Of a stretch of DNA of 64,000 bases, positions 38,851 through 50,022 are shown piece by piece; positions within the stretch are counted from its first letter, which is position 1, and the number at the start of each line of letters is the position of its first letter. The DNA is taken from NCBI RefSeq assembly GCF_000007305.1, contig NC_003413.1, positions 1,724,141-1,788,140 on the forward strand. The letters run 5' to 3'. The DNA comes from Pyrococcus furiosus DSM 3638 (lineage in GTDB: Archaea; Methanobacteriota_B; Thermococci; Thermococcales; Thermococcaceae). The notes beneath the pieces were generated by a model. That model searched no databases, was not told where the DNA came from, and saw nothing but the letters and a program-made list of their open reading frames with translations. The position numbers and the translations under genes were made by a program.

Positions 38851-40128
38851 ATGACAAAAGTATACATTGAGAACTATGGATGTGCGAGAAATAGAGCAGA
38901 TGGAGAGATTATGGCAGGCCTACTTTTGTCTTCAGGTTATGAGATAGTAGAAGGAGAAGAAAATGCTGACATTGTTGTTGTTAATTCATGTGCCGTAAAA
39001 GATCCCACAGAAGTAAAGATTGCGAGGAGAATAAGAGAGTTATTAGATAGGGGAAAGAAAGTTATAGTTACAGGATGCCTTCCTCACGTTAATCCCGATG
39101 CTATTGATGAGAGAGTGTCAGCAGTTTTGGGAGTTAAAAGCATAGACAGAATAGTTCAAGCAGTGGAATATGCCTTAAGAGGTGAGAAGCTCATAAGTGT
39201 CCCTGACTGGAGAAAGAGAAATCTTGATAAGCTAGATTTTCCCAGGTTAAGCCCGAGAGGAGTTCACTTTATTCTCCCAATTGCTGAAGGGTGTTTAAAT
39301 GGTTGTACCTACTGTGCCACTAGATCAGCTAGAGGAGTCCTCAAAAGCTACTCTCCAGAGAAGATTGTTGAATGGGTAAAGTGGGCCATTAGACAAGGGT
39401 ACAAAGAAATTTGGCTTTCAGCGGAGGATACGGGATGCTACGGATTCGACATAGGAACTAACCTAGCAAAGTTATTAGATGAAATTACAGCAATAGAAGG
39501 CGAATTTAGGATTAGGGTTGGAATGATGAATCCAAATCATGTATTGAAGTTCCTAGACGAGCTTATAGAAGCATACAAGGATGAAAAAGTTTACAAGTTC
39601 CTTCATTTGCCAGTTCAGAGTGGAGATAACGAAATTTTGAGAAGAATGGGGAGAACATACACAGTGGAAGAATTTGAGGAAATAGTTAACGCTTTCAGAA
39701 GAGAGTTTCCAGATCTAAATTTACATACGGACATAATAGTTGGTTTCCCAGGAGAAAGTGAAGAAGCATTTCAAAGAAGTTTAGAGCTAATCAAGAGGAT
39801 AAAGCCCGATAAAGTAAATGTATCTCGCTATTCCCCAAGACCTGGGACAATTGCAGCTAAGTGGAAGCAACTCCCAGGATGGGTCGTCAAGGAGAGGTCA
39901 AGAATTATGCACAGGGTGAGACTTCAGATAAGCTATGAAATCAACCAGAGATACGTAGGTAGGAAAGTCGACATTCTCGTTCATGGAGAAGGAAAGAAAG
40001 GAAATGTTGATGCCGTAACGATGAATTACAAGCACATAATAATCCCAAGAGGAGAAAAAGGAGAATTCGCTAGGGCAAAGGTAAATGGAGCCACTTCCAC
40101 TTATCTTCTTGGCGAGATAGTAGACTAA
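38851..40128 (+). CDS. tRNA t6A37 methylthiotransferase (CDKAL1/e-MtaB type)
   Basis: A 425-residue radical-SAM enzyme converting t6A37 to ms2t6A in tRNA. The N-terminal MTTase domain has Cys in IENYGCARNRAD, VVNSCAVKD and VTGCLPH (auxiliary cluster); the radical-SAM motif is EGCLNGCTYCATRSARG near residue 151; the C-terminal TRAM domain begins near 365. ATG 38851 follows GGTGCG. Divergent from the Nfn-like operon. Confidence 0.92.
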   Translation: MTKVYIENYGCARNRADGEIMAGLLLSSGYEIVEGEENADIVVVNSCAVKDPTEVKIARRIRELLDRGKKVIVTGCLPHVNPDAIDERVSAVLGVKSIDRIVQAVEYALRGEKLISVPDWRKRNLDKLDFPRLSPRGVHFILPIAEGCLNGCTYCATRSARGVLKSYSPEKIVEWVKWAIRQGYKEIWLSAEDTGCYGFDIGTNLAKLLDEITAIEGEFRIRVGMMNPNHVLKFLDELIEAYKDEKVYKFLHLPVQSGDNEILRRMGRTYTVEEFEEIVNAFRREFPDLNLHTDIIVGFPGESEEAFQRSLELIKRIKPDKVNVSRYSPRPGTIAAKWKQLPGWVVKERSRIMHRVRLQISYEINQRYVGRKVDILVHGEGKKGNVDAVTMNYKHIIIPRGEKGEFARAKVNGATSTYLLGEIVD

Positions 40129-40171
40129 ACTTTTTAATCTTCAAATTCCAAATTTATTCTAGGGGATGACA

Positions 40172-40639
40172 ATGAAAGGGCGGTTGCAAGCTCATAACAT
40201 TAGGATTAGAACATTCATCCACGCAACTGAGGATCCAGAGAAAGTTCTTGAAGCATTGGAAACCTTATTCCCCGAAGATATATCGCCAAAGGATGTAGAG
40301 TTTGAAATTATAGAAACTGAAGGTTATTTCGGAAACCCCATATTGGTTCTTGATGCTGAGCTTAAGCATTCAAGAAATATAAGAAAATTTCTCGAAAATC
40401 TTAGGAACCTCCTAAGCGAAGAAGACAAGAAATACTTGTTAGAGCACATAGAGGAAAAAGTAGACGAAACTGGAACATTCTACATTAGGTTCGATAAGCA
40501 AAAGGCCTATTTGGGAGAGGTAAAGGTCAGTGAAGGAGAGGATGTTATTCATTTAAGAATTAAGGTCAAAGCATTTCCAATGAGGAAGGAAAGCGTTGTT
40601 GAAGCAGTGAAGAAATGGCTGGAGGGAGAAATGGAGTGA
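40172..40639 (+). CDS. RNA-binding protein (COG1325/UPF0201-like)
   Basis: A 155-residue protein with a mixed alpha/beta body ([41 protein letters not shown]), predicted RNA binding and associated with exosome/RNase P gene neighbourhoods in archaea. ATG 40172 with GGGGATG upstream is preferred to ATG 40166. The following Rpp30 gene overlaps it by 25 bases, so it is translated with RNase P. Confidence 0.72.
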   Translation: MKGRLQAHNIRIRTFIHATEDPEKVLEALETLFPEDISPKDVEFEIIETEGYFGNPILVLDAELKHSRNIRKFLENLRNLLSEEDKKYLLEHIEEKVDETGTFYIRFDKQKAYLGEVKVSEGEDVIHLRIKVKAFPMRKESVVEAVKKWLEGEME

Positions 40640-41259
40640 AGTTTGTAGAGATGGACATTAGAAGCAGAGAAGCTTATGAACTTGCTGAGGAGTGGTTCGA
40701 TGATGTTGTTTTTTCGTATGAAATCCCTCCAGGAGTTTTAGATAAAGAGAGACTTAAAGAAATTAAGAAAGAATACGGAAATGTTGCGATTACTTTAATT
40801 AATCCAAAGCCTTCTCTCGTAAAAGAGGCTGTTCAGAGATTTAAACAAAATTATCTAATCTACGTGGAAAGCAGCGATCTCAGAGTTGTGAGGTATTCCA
40901 TCGAGAGAGGTGTAGACGCAGTTATATCCCCCTGGGCAAATAGGAAGGATCAAGGCATTGACCATGTCTTGGCTAGGATGATGAATAAGAGAGGGGTGGC
41001 CCTGGGATTCTCTCTAAGGCCTCTTTTACATCAAAATCCATATGAGAGGGCAAATGCATTAAAATTCATGAGAAAGGCATGGACACTCGTAAATAAATAT
41101 AAGGTTCCACGATTTATTTCTTCCTCAGCTAAGGGAAAATTTCAAGTCAGAGGAGTAAAAGAATTGATCAGCTTGGGGATAGCAATTGGGATGGAAGAGG
41201 TACAAGCCAAAGCATCACTCTCCTTTTATCCACTTGGAATTCTGGAAAGACTTAAATAA
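40615..41259 (+). CDS. rnp3: RNase P protein component 3 (Rpp30)
   Basis: A 214-residue PHP-like alpha/beta-barrel subunit of archaeal RNA-based RNase P, which pairs with Pop5 to activate the catalytic RNA. Hallmarks are [75 protein letters not shown], and [26 protein letters not shown] at 40636 (VKFVEMD) with GGAGGG just upstream is an alternative start giving 207 residues; I keep the 40615 start because the related Pyrococcus horikoshii protein also begins with a short Gly-rich tail. Confidence 0.93.
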   Translation: MAGGRNGVKFVEMDIRSREAYELAEEWFDDVVFSYEIPPGVLDKERLKEIKKEYGNVAITLINPKPSLVKEAVQRFKQNYLIYVESSDLRVVRYSIERGVDAVISPWANRKDQGIDHVLARMMNKRGVALGFSLRPLLHQNPYERANALKFMRKAWTLVNKYKVPRFISSSAKGKFQVRGVKELISLGIAIGMEEVQAKASLSFYPLGILERLK

Positions 41260-41297
41260 CATTTTTATTTATCCAAACTATAAAGGAGGGTGGGGAT

Positions 41298-42485
41298 TTG
41301 GAGATAGATCCAATGTTTTCTCCTCCTGAGGAAATTGAGAGAGAAGCTAGAAAGCTATTAAAAGAGGGTAAAATCAAAGATGGTATCACACTCCTAGTTA
41401 GAGCTGCAAAAAAGTATGAAGAGAGTGGAAAACCCAGGGAAGCTGCTACCCTCTACAAAGAAGCTGCTCTCCTTTTGACACACAATTTTGGACTTAAAAA
41501 GCAGGCAAGACCTTTAATGGTGAGAGCAGCATACCTCTATGTGAAACTCTTAGAGAGGGAGTTAGATCGTTCAGAGGTAAGCTTAGAGAGACTAACTGGG
41601 TTAAGTCTAAATGTTATTGAAGCATTTACCTTCCTAGAAGATAAAGAGCACGTCAGAAAGTATGCCACGGAGTTTGCAAACCTATACGCCGATTTAGGAG
41701 CTAATTATGAGGAAGCAGAAGAGATAGAATCTGCAATTGTAGCTTATGAGGCCTCATACAGATACTATGATCTCTTGGGAGATAAGGAAGGAGTTAAGAA
41801 AATAGCAAGTAGACTCGTAGAAATTTTCAGCAGGATAGCGGAAGAGGCCGTGGCAAATGAAGATTATGTAAAGAGTGGGGAAACCTTCGAAAAGGTTGGA
41901 AATTACATAAAGAGCATTTTTGGATACGACGAGAGATATACTGAGCTAATGGAGACAGCAGGAAAACACTATGAGAAAGCTAGTAAGCTTGCATATGCAG
42001 AAGGAGACTTAGAAACTATGGCGACCCTATTACTAAGAGCCCAATATGCATACCTCCTAGCTAGAAACTTTAACAGAGCTAACCTTATTGGAATAAATTT
42101 AGTGAAAATCTTAAACCAAGTAATAGACACTCTCAGGGCAACAGAAAGGTATAGAGATGCAGGAGACAAGCTCATGGAACTTGCAGAAGCGCTAATAGGG
42201 ATAGGAAGGTTCGAAAATGCTATGAAAGCATACAAAGAGGCCTTATACGAAAGCGAAGGGAAAGTATACTTCAGGGCAAGAATAAGGATGGCAATAGTGA
42301 AATATCTTGCAGCAAAGGAGAAAAGCCTTGAATACCTAAAAGCTCTAGATGCTATTGAGTTTCTAATGATGCACAACAGATTTCTGGAGGTAATTGATCT
42401 AGCGGAGAAAATCATTAAGAAACATGAGGAAGGAGACAGAATATTGAAAATGTTGTATGAAGCGGAGGGATATCATCTCGAATGA
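41298..42485 (+). CDS. Helical repeat (TPR-like) protein
   Basis: A 395-residue alpha-helical protein with a series of TPR-like repeats (LKEGKIKDGITLLVRAAKKYEESGK, and GRFENAMKAYKEALYESE at the end). No catalytic motif. The start is TTG 41298, preceded by GGAGGGTGGGG. The 3' end overlaps the convergent glycosyltransferase by 13 bases. Function unknown; a docking protein. Confidence 0.7.
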   Translation: MEIDPMFSPPEEIEREARKLLKEGKIKDGITLLVRAAKKYEESGKPREAATLYKEAALLLTHNFGLKKQARPLMVRAAYLYVKLLERELDRSEVSLERLTGLSLNVIEAFTFLEDKEHVRKYATEFANLYADLGANYEEAEEIESAIVAYEASYRYYDLLGDKEGVKKIASRLVEIFSRIAEEAVANEDYVKSGETFEKVGNYIKSIFGYDERYTELMETAGKHYEKASKLAYAEGDLETMATLLLRAQYAYLLARNFNRANLIGINLVKILNQVIDTLRATERYRDAGDKLMELAEALIGIGRFENAMKAYKEALYESEGKVYFRARIRMAIVKYLAAKEKSLEYLKALDAIEFLMMHNRFLEVIDLAEKIIKKHEEGDRILKMLYEAEGYHLE

Positions 42486-43630
42486 CCAAACCATCTCTCA
42501 ATTAGGTAATCCTTCTGCTCCAAGAACACCTTTGCCCTCCTTCTTACTAATTTTTCTGCTTCTACTGTTGGCATGTCCATAGTCTTTATTACAAAGTCTG
42601 CTGTCTTTGCAAAGTAAAGAGGAATTAACGGTTCAGCATTCTTCAATATTCCCAATTTATATGCGACAGCCCCATCAAACAGCACTTTAGCCCATAGTTC
42701 ATCTGGGAAGTCAAAACTCTCAAGAACCTTTTCCACTCCGAAATATGTTTCTGGAGCCAATGCTTTTTTCAAAATTTCTTTCTCTTTATAGAACAATTCC
42801 CTAGCCCTCTGCTTTAGCAGCTCAAGATTGACTTTAACTTCCTCTGGCTCCCCAGAAACTTCTTCTCCCCATGTCTCAACAGGTTTAATTTCTTTGACAT
42901 TCTTCCAAATGTTCTCATATTTCTTCATTAGCATGTAAAGTGTTCCCACTACCTGATTGAACATTGGGCCCAAAGATGAGGCAGGATCCTTTGGATTGTG
43001 GATTTTCATTCCTAGGCTTACTTGAACAACTTTCTTCTTATTGGCTATTGCCGTTGTTGTTAGGAATATGTCAACTCCAAATCTAGCAACATCGGTCTTC
43101 CATACTTCCTCATCTTCTAGATAAAGGTCAATCATTTTTGCAGAGATTCCAAAGTCCCCACCTATTGGCTGTCTGATGTCAAACCCATACAGCGAAGCTG
43201 TCATTGGATAGGCTATGTTATTTGTTATAGTTCCATCCCATTTATGTCTTAGATAGAGAGGAGCCACAAAATCATACCCTTCTTCAATCGGTTTTGCAAA
43301 TTTGTAGATCCACTCAGGAGTAATGCTCCTCAAATCACTATCCACAAATACTACAGCATCTGCATCTCTTTCTCTTGCAAATTCCATAATTTCCTTCATA
43401 GCACTCCCTTTCCCTGGGATTGGCCATTTATAGACAAAGCTATGCACCTCGACGCCTTCAGGGACGCTAGTCGAGAGAACTACATCTCTAGTTCCATCAG
43501 TGCTTCCCCCATCTGCATTAACTATAATCCCTCCTCCAAAGTACTTTTTGAGACCTTCTGCGGCTTGCTTGACAACAAAGCCAATTGTATCAGCATTGTT
43601 GTAACTTGGTATTCCCACGACAACTTTCAT
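42473..43630 (-). CDS. GpgS-like glycosyltransferase (GT81/GT2)
   Basis: A 385-residue GT-A enzyme. The donor-binding region has GIPSYNNADTIGFVVKQAAEGL at the N-terminus and DSDLRS (DxD) near residue 100, followed by RHKWDGTITNNI and RQPIGGDFGISAKMI, the signature of glucosyl-3-phosphoglycerate synthases. In the family this enzyme starts synthesis of glucosylglycerate-type solutes. P. furiosus is better known for mannosylglycerate and di-myo-inositol phosphate, so the true product should not be assumed. ATG 43630 follows GGGGTGA. Confidence 0.8.
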   Translation of the reverse strand: MKVVVGIPSYNNADTIGFVVKQAAEGLKKYFGGGIIVNADGGSTDGTRDVVLSTSVPEGVEVHSFVYKWPIPGKGSAMKEIMEFARERDADAVVFVDSDLRSITPEWIYKFAKPIEEGYDFVAPLYLRHKWDGTITNNIAYPMTASLYGFDIRQPIGGDFGISAKMIDLYLEDEEVWKTDVARFGVDIFLTTTAIANKKKVVQVSLGMKIHNPKDPASSLGPMFNQVVGTLYMLMKKYENIWKNVKEIKPVETWGEEVSGEPEEVKVNLELLKQRARELFYKEKEILKKALAPETYFGVEKVLESFDFPDELWAKVLFDGAVAYKLGILKNAEPLIPLYFAKTADFVIKTMDMPTVEAEKLVRRRAKVFLEQKDYLIERWFGHSR

Positions 43631-43737
43631 GACACTCACCCCATGAAAAACTTAGCTTTGGTAACTAAAAATTTTTTTGTGCTGAATTTGGCAATATCTT
43701 TTTAATCATGGGGGAATAATATAATATGGTGGTGAGA

Positions 43738-44784
43738 ATGGTAGAAAGGTTAAAAGTAGGTGTTGTGGGTTGTGGAAATATCTTTAATCTCGCTCACAAG
43801 CCAGCATTGAAAGCACTAAGACACCTAGCTAAAGTAGTGGCTGTGATGGATATTAACGAAGAGGCTGCAAAAAAAGCTGGAAAAGAATTGAATGCCAAAG
43901 TATATACAGACCTAGATGAATTTCTGAACGAAGACATGGATGTAGTAGAGGTTTTAACACCAACATACACCCACGCTGAGATAGCAATAAAAGCCCTAAA
44001 GGCTGGAAAGCACGTAATCGTTGAGAAGCCTATAGCCTTAACGGTAGAAGAAGCAAAAGAAATGATAAAAGAAGCAGAACAACAAGGCCTTAAACTCTTT
44101 GTAGGTCATGTGAGAAGGTTTGACAAGAGATGGATCCAAATAAAGGAGGTCATAAAGTCCAGGAACATACTACCAGTGCAGATAAGAAAAACTGAAGTTC
44201 AACATCTTCCATTCCCAGCCGACTATTGGTACTGGGATGAATCCAAGAGTGGAGGAGTTGCACTAGATTTAGGGGTTCACGTAACTGACTTTCTTAGATG
44301 GTTCTTTGAAAGCGAACCAATAGAAGTTTTTGCCGTAGGAAAGGCCATAAGAGGCGAAGCAAGAGTTAACAAAACCTTTGATCACGTAATAATGTTCATA
44401 AAGTTTGAAGGAGAAAAAACTGGAATCGTCGAAGTGAGTTGGAGCTATCCACTCCCAGCCAAATATGGAGTCTTCTACCACCACCTGGACATCATAGGAA
44501 AGAATGGAAGAATTAGATATACACCCTTAGATGCTCCAGTGGTGGGAGTTGTAAAGAGTAGTTTTGAGATGCCTCGCTTTTCCCCAATGCTCTCAACGTT
44601 TCCAGAAGCCTTTGAAGCTGAGCTAAAGCACTTCTTCGAATGCATTAGGTCAGAATGTGACCCGATCGTTACAGCTAAAGACGCATTGATAGCCTTATAT
44701 ATAGCTGAAAAGGCAAGAGAGAGTATAAGAAAGGGCGAACCAGTTAGATTGAACGTGGAGGAGCTGACCTCCTCCTCGCCGTGA
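43738..44784 (+). CDS. Gfo/Idh/MocA oxidoreductase (first), C-terminus altered by insertion
   Basis: About 348 residues. Rossmann motif GVVGCGNIFNLAHKP begins the protein, and EKPIALTVEEAKEMIKEAEQ (the EKP motif) sits near residue 95. The family oxidises or reduces sugars and inositols with NAD(P). The reading frame runs into the left end of the TnpB element and stops at 44784, so the last few codons (TSSSP) probably derive from the element. A related gene follows the element. ATG 43738 after GGTGGTGAG is chosen. Confidence 0.86.
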   Translation: MVERLKVGVVGCGNIFNLAHKPALKALRHLAKVVAVMDINEEAAKKAGKELNAKVYTDLDEFLNEDMDVVEVLTPTYTHAEIAIKALKAGKHVIVEKPIALTVEEAKEMIKEAEQQGLKLFVGHVRRFDKRWIQIKEVIKSRNILPVQIRKTEVQHLPFPADYWYWDESKSGGVALDLGVHVTDFLRWFFESEPIEVFAVGKAIRGEARVNKTFDHVIMFIKFEGEKTGIVEVSWSYPLPAKYGVFYHHLDIIGKNGRIRYTPLDAPVVGVVKSSFEMPRFSPMLSTFPEAFEAELKHFFECIRSECDPIVTAKDALIALYIAEKARESIRKGEPVRLNVEELTSSSP

Positions 44785-46066
44785 ATGGCGAGGGTTCCCA
44801 CAGGGAACACCCTCCCCACGGTCGCCCGTGCTTCATTGGGCAGGTTGGTGTCATCGGGCACGGTCAGAGGCACCCTCACCATAAGGTAAGCGAAAAGTAT
44901 TTAAAAGCTTTACGCAAAAAACATAATGAGTGCGTGAGATGAAGCTCACGCTAAAGATGAAAATGAGACCATTAACAAGGAGCAAAGAATGGATGCTAGA
45001 ACAATCTATAGAAGCCTTCAAGGCCTGTGTAAATGATTGGCTTAGTGCAATTGCTCAGCTTGGGGAGAAGCCCAACAGGGGCAACCTCCATAGATTTGCT
45101 TACAGAGCAATTAGGGACAAATACCCCCAGCTACACAGCAATGTTGTCCAAGATGCCATGAACTTGGCAATCGAAATCTATCGCTCTTGGCTCAAGAACG
45201 GAGGAGAATTTCCGAAGTTTCGCTCTGATGTTATTTACTTTAAAGGTGTTGATGTTAGGATAGAAAATAACGGATTGGTTGTCCCTTTAATGGGGAGGAG
45301 GGTTTATTTGCCACTATACGTTCCAAAGAAGTACAAGAAGTATCTTCAATACAAACACGGTAGAGTTATTATAAAACGTGTTGACAAAGATTGGTATGCG
45401 TTGGTCTCGGTCAATGTTCCAGAAAAAGAACCAATAAAGCCCGTTGGAACAATTGGGGTGGACTTGGGATACTACAACTTGTTGGTGGCAAGCGATGAAA
45501 AGGGAAGAGTAGTTATGAGGGTTCAAGGGGACATATTAATAAGGCATAAGGAACATATGGAAAGGTTGACTGCTAGAAGGCAAGAGAGGCTTATGAAAAA
45601 GTTCGGCATTTATGCTAGGACAAACCACAAAGACAGGAGGTTTGTCAATGACTTAAACCATAAAATTGCTAAAGCACTTGTTTTAAAGGCAAAGCAGTTG
45701 AATAGGGCTATTGTCCTTGAGAAGCTGAAGGGGCTGAAAAAGCAAAGGAGGCCGAAACTATTGAGGAAAATTTTACACCTTTGGAGCTATGCAGACTTGA
45801 TAGCAAAAATAGTTTACAAGGCAAAGCTATACGGTGTGCCAGTAATTTTTGTAAGCCCGAGAGGGACTTCAAAGACGTGTTCAAACTGCGGTTACTACGT
45901 TAGAACTTTCAAAGATGATAGAGTGTTTAGGTGTCCAAAGTGCGGCTTTGTGGCTGATAGGGATTATAATGCCTCAATAAATATTGCGAAAAAAGGTTTG
46001 GAAGAATTAAGAAAGCGGACTTTCCTCCCCACCCTAAAGGACGAGGCTTCCAGCCCACAAGGATGG
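44766..46066 (+). mobile_element. TnpB-only insertion element (IS605/IS1341 type)
   Basis: A ~1.3-kb element with tnpB but no tnpA, inserted between two Gfo/Idh/MocA genes. The left end (44766-44930) is GC-rich and highly structured: CCTCGCC/GGCGAGG stem at 44788-44809, GGTTCCC/GGGAACA and CCGTGC/GCACGG stems. The right end has a CCTC...GAGG hairpin near 46025-46049. Exact ends could not be fixed; bounds are approximate. No target-site duplication is expected for this family. Confidence 0.72.
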
Positions 46067-46069
46067 TGA
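44939..46069 (+). CDS. tnpB: RNA-guided nuclease TnpB
   Basis: A 376-residue TnpB. The RuvC-like nuclease is complete in appearance: Asp in GVDLGYYNLL (about residue 175), Glu in VLEKLKGL (about 261) and Asp in ADRDYNASI (about 342), with the zinc finger CSNCGYY...CPKC between. The ATG at 44939 is preferred to a GTG at 44930. The N-terminal wedge region is present. TnpB proteins use an RNA from the element's right end to cut target DNA and favour element retention. It is likely active or recently so, since no frameshift is seen. Confidence 0.9.
   Translation: MKLTLKMKMRPLTRSKEWMLEQSIEAFKACVNDWLSAIAQLGEKPNRGNLHRFAYRAIRDKYPQLHSNVVQDAMNLAIEIYRSWLKNGGEFPKFRSDVIYFKGVDVRIENNGLVVPLMGRRVYLPLYVPKKYKKYLQYKHGRVIIKRVDKDWYALVSVNVPEKEPIKPVGTIGVDLGYYNLLVASDEKGRVVMRVQGDILIRHKEHMERLTARRQERLMKKFGIYARTNHKDRRFVNDLNHKIAKALVLKAKQLNRAIVLEKLKGLKKQRRPKLLRKILHLWSYADLIAKIVYKAKLYGVPVIFVSPRGTSKTCSNCGYYVRTFKDDRVFRCPKCGFVADRDYNASINIAKKGLEELRKRTFLPTLKDEASSPQGW
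45980..46066 (+). ncRNA. Possible omega RNA at the right end
   Basis: The tnpB 3' part and the right end contain the hairpin CTCCCCACC...GGACGAGG, resembling the conserved right-end structure of TnpB elements (CCCTAAAGGACGAGG). If the guide RNA follows the general scheme, it spans the last part of tnpB and the sequence just beyond the element. No promoter is visible; ends are guesses. Confidence 0.4.
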
Positions 46070-46075
46070 TGTGAG

Positions 46076-47083
46076 ATGGTAAGGTTTGGGATTATAAGCT
46101 ACGCTCACCCTCACGCGTTGAGGTATGCCCCCGTAATTAAGGCGAGCAGAAGGGCTAAGCTTGTTGCAATATCAGGAGATGGGCCGAACTCTGGAGTTGC
46201 AAAGTTAGAAGCTAAGAAGTATGGAGCAAAATTCTATCCAACATATGAAGAATTGTTAAAGGACAAAACAATAGAGGCGGTTTACATTGCTACTGAAACA
46301 TACAAGCACAAAGAAGTAGCAATAAGAGCTGCAGAAGAGGGCAAGCACATACTCCTAGAAAAGCCAATAGCACTAACTCTAGAGGATGGGAAGGAGATAA
46401 TAAAAGCGGCAAGAAAAGCTGGAGTTAAGCTAATGGTTCCATTCAATCCCAGGTTCACTCAACCATTAAGAAAGGCCAAAGAAATGATAGAAAACAACGA
46501 GATAGGAAGGTTAGAGTACATCTATGCAATTTCAGAGTATGTAAAGCCACCAATGTTCTTAGAGGGCCTAGATACAAGCTGGTTCTTTGACGTAAGGAAG
46601 AGTGGAGGAGGAGGCTTCATGGATACGGCACCCCATGGAATAGATTCACTCTTCTGGCTTACGGAGAGTGATCCAGTGGAGGTTTATGCCGACATAGGAG
46701 CAAAGATATGGGGATTTAAAGTTGACGACATAGGAACCGCACTCATTAAGTTCAAAAACGGAGTTGTTACCCTACTAACAGCAGGGTGGGCGAATCCGAA
46801 AGGATACCCCGTGGGACTAGAGATGAAGTACTACATAGTCGGTGACGATGGGTTCCTTGATATAAGAACAGCTTATCCAGACTTCACAGTATATCAAGAC
46901 AAGACCGAAAAGATTTACTGGGAGAGGGCAGATATAGAGGGGATAATTAACTCATTTATAGATGCAATTCAGCAAGATAAAGAACCTCCAATAACGGGAG
47001 AAGATGCACTCAAGAATTTAGCAGTAGTCCTTGCAGCATATGAATCCTCAAAAACAGGAAAAACAGTAAAGATAGAGATTTAG
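46076..47083 (+). CDS. Gfo/Idh/MocA oxidoreductase (second)
   Basis: A 335-residue oxidoreductase. The EKP motif (LLEKPIALTLEDGKEI) and KSGGGGFMDTAPHGIDSLFWL are diagnostic, with NAD(P)-binding near the N-terminus (IISYAHPHALRYAP differs from the usual GxGxxG). Its start (ATG 46076) is 6 bases after the tnpB stop, with GGTGATG upstream. Before insertion of the TnpB element it was presumably cotranscribed with the first family member; both may act on the same sugar or polyol. Confidence 0.88.
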   Translation: MVRFGIISYAHPHALRYAPVIKASRRAKLVAISGDGPNSGVAKLEAKKYGAKFYPTYEELLKDKTIEAVYIATETYKHKEVAIRAAEEGKHILLEKPIALTLEDGKEIIKAARKAGVKLMVPFNPRFTQPLRKAKEMIENNEIGRLEYIYAISEYVKPPMFLEGLDTSWFFDVRKSGGGGFMDTAPHGIDSLFWLTESDPVEVYADIGAKIWGFKVDDIGTALIKFKNGVVTLLTAGWANPKGYPVGLEMKYYIVGDDGFLDIRTAYPDFTVYQDKTEKIYWERADIEGIINSFIDAIQQDKEPPITGEDALKNLAVVLAAYESSKTGKTVKIEI

Positions 47084-47086
47084 CTT

Positions 47087-47776
<690 letters not shown>

Positions 47777-47777
47777 T

Positions 47778-47794
47778 TATCACCAATCGTGAAA
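47778..47794 (-). promoter_or_regulatory. TGM-like (TrmBL1-type) site upstream of tpiA
   Basis: TATCAC-CAATC-GTGAAA matches TATCAC-N5-GTGATA at 11 of 12 defined positions. It lies between the TATA (TTTAAGAATA, minus strand, about 47804-47813) and ATG, a position expected for repression in the absence of maltodextrin. It also contains the GGTGAT Shine-Dalgarno. Confidence 0.65.
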
Positions 47795-47810
47795 ATTTAC
47801 TTCAATATTC

Positions 47811-49967
<2,157 letters not shown>

Positions 49968-50022
49968 CCCACAATAAAAGGCTAAAAATGCAAAGCTTAA
50001 AAGATTCAACTTGGGTGTAACT

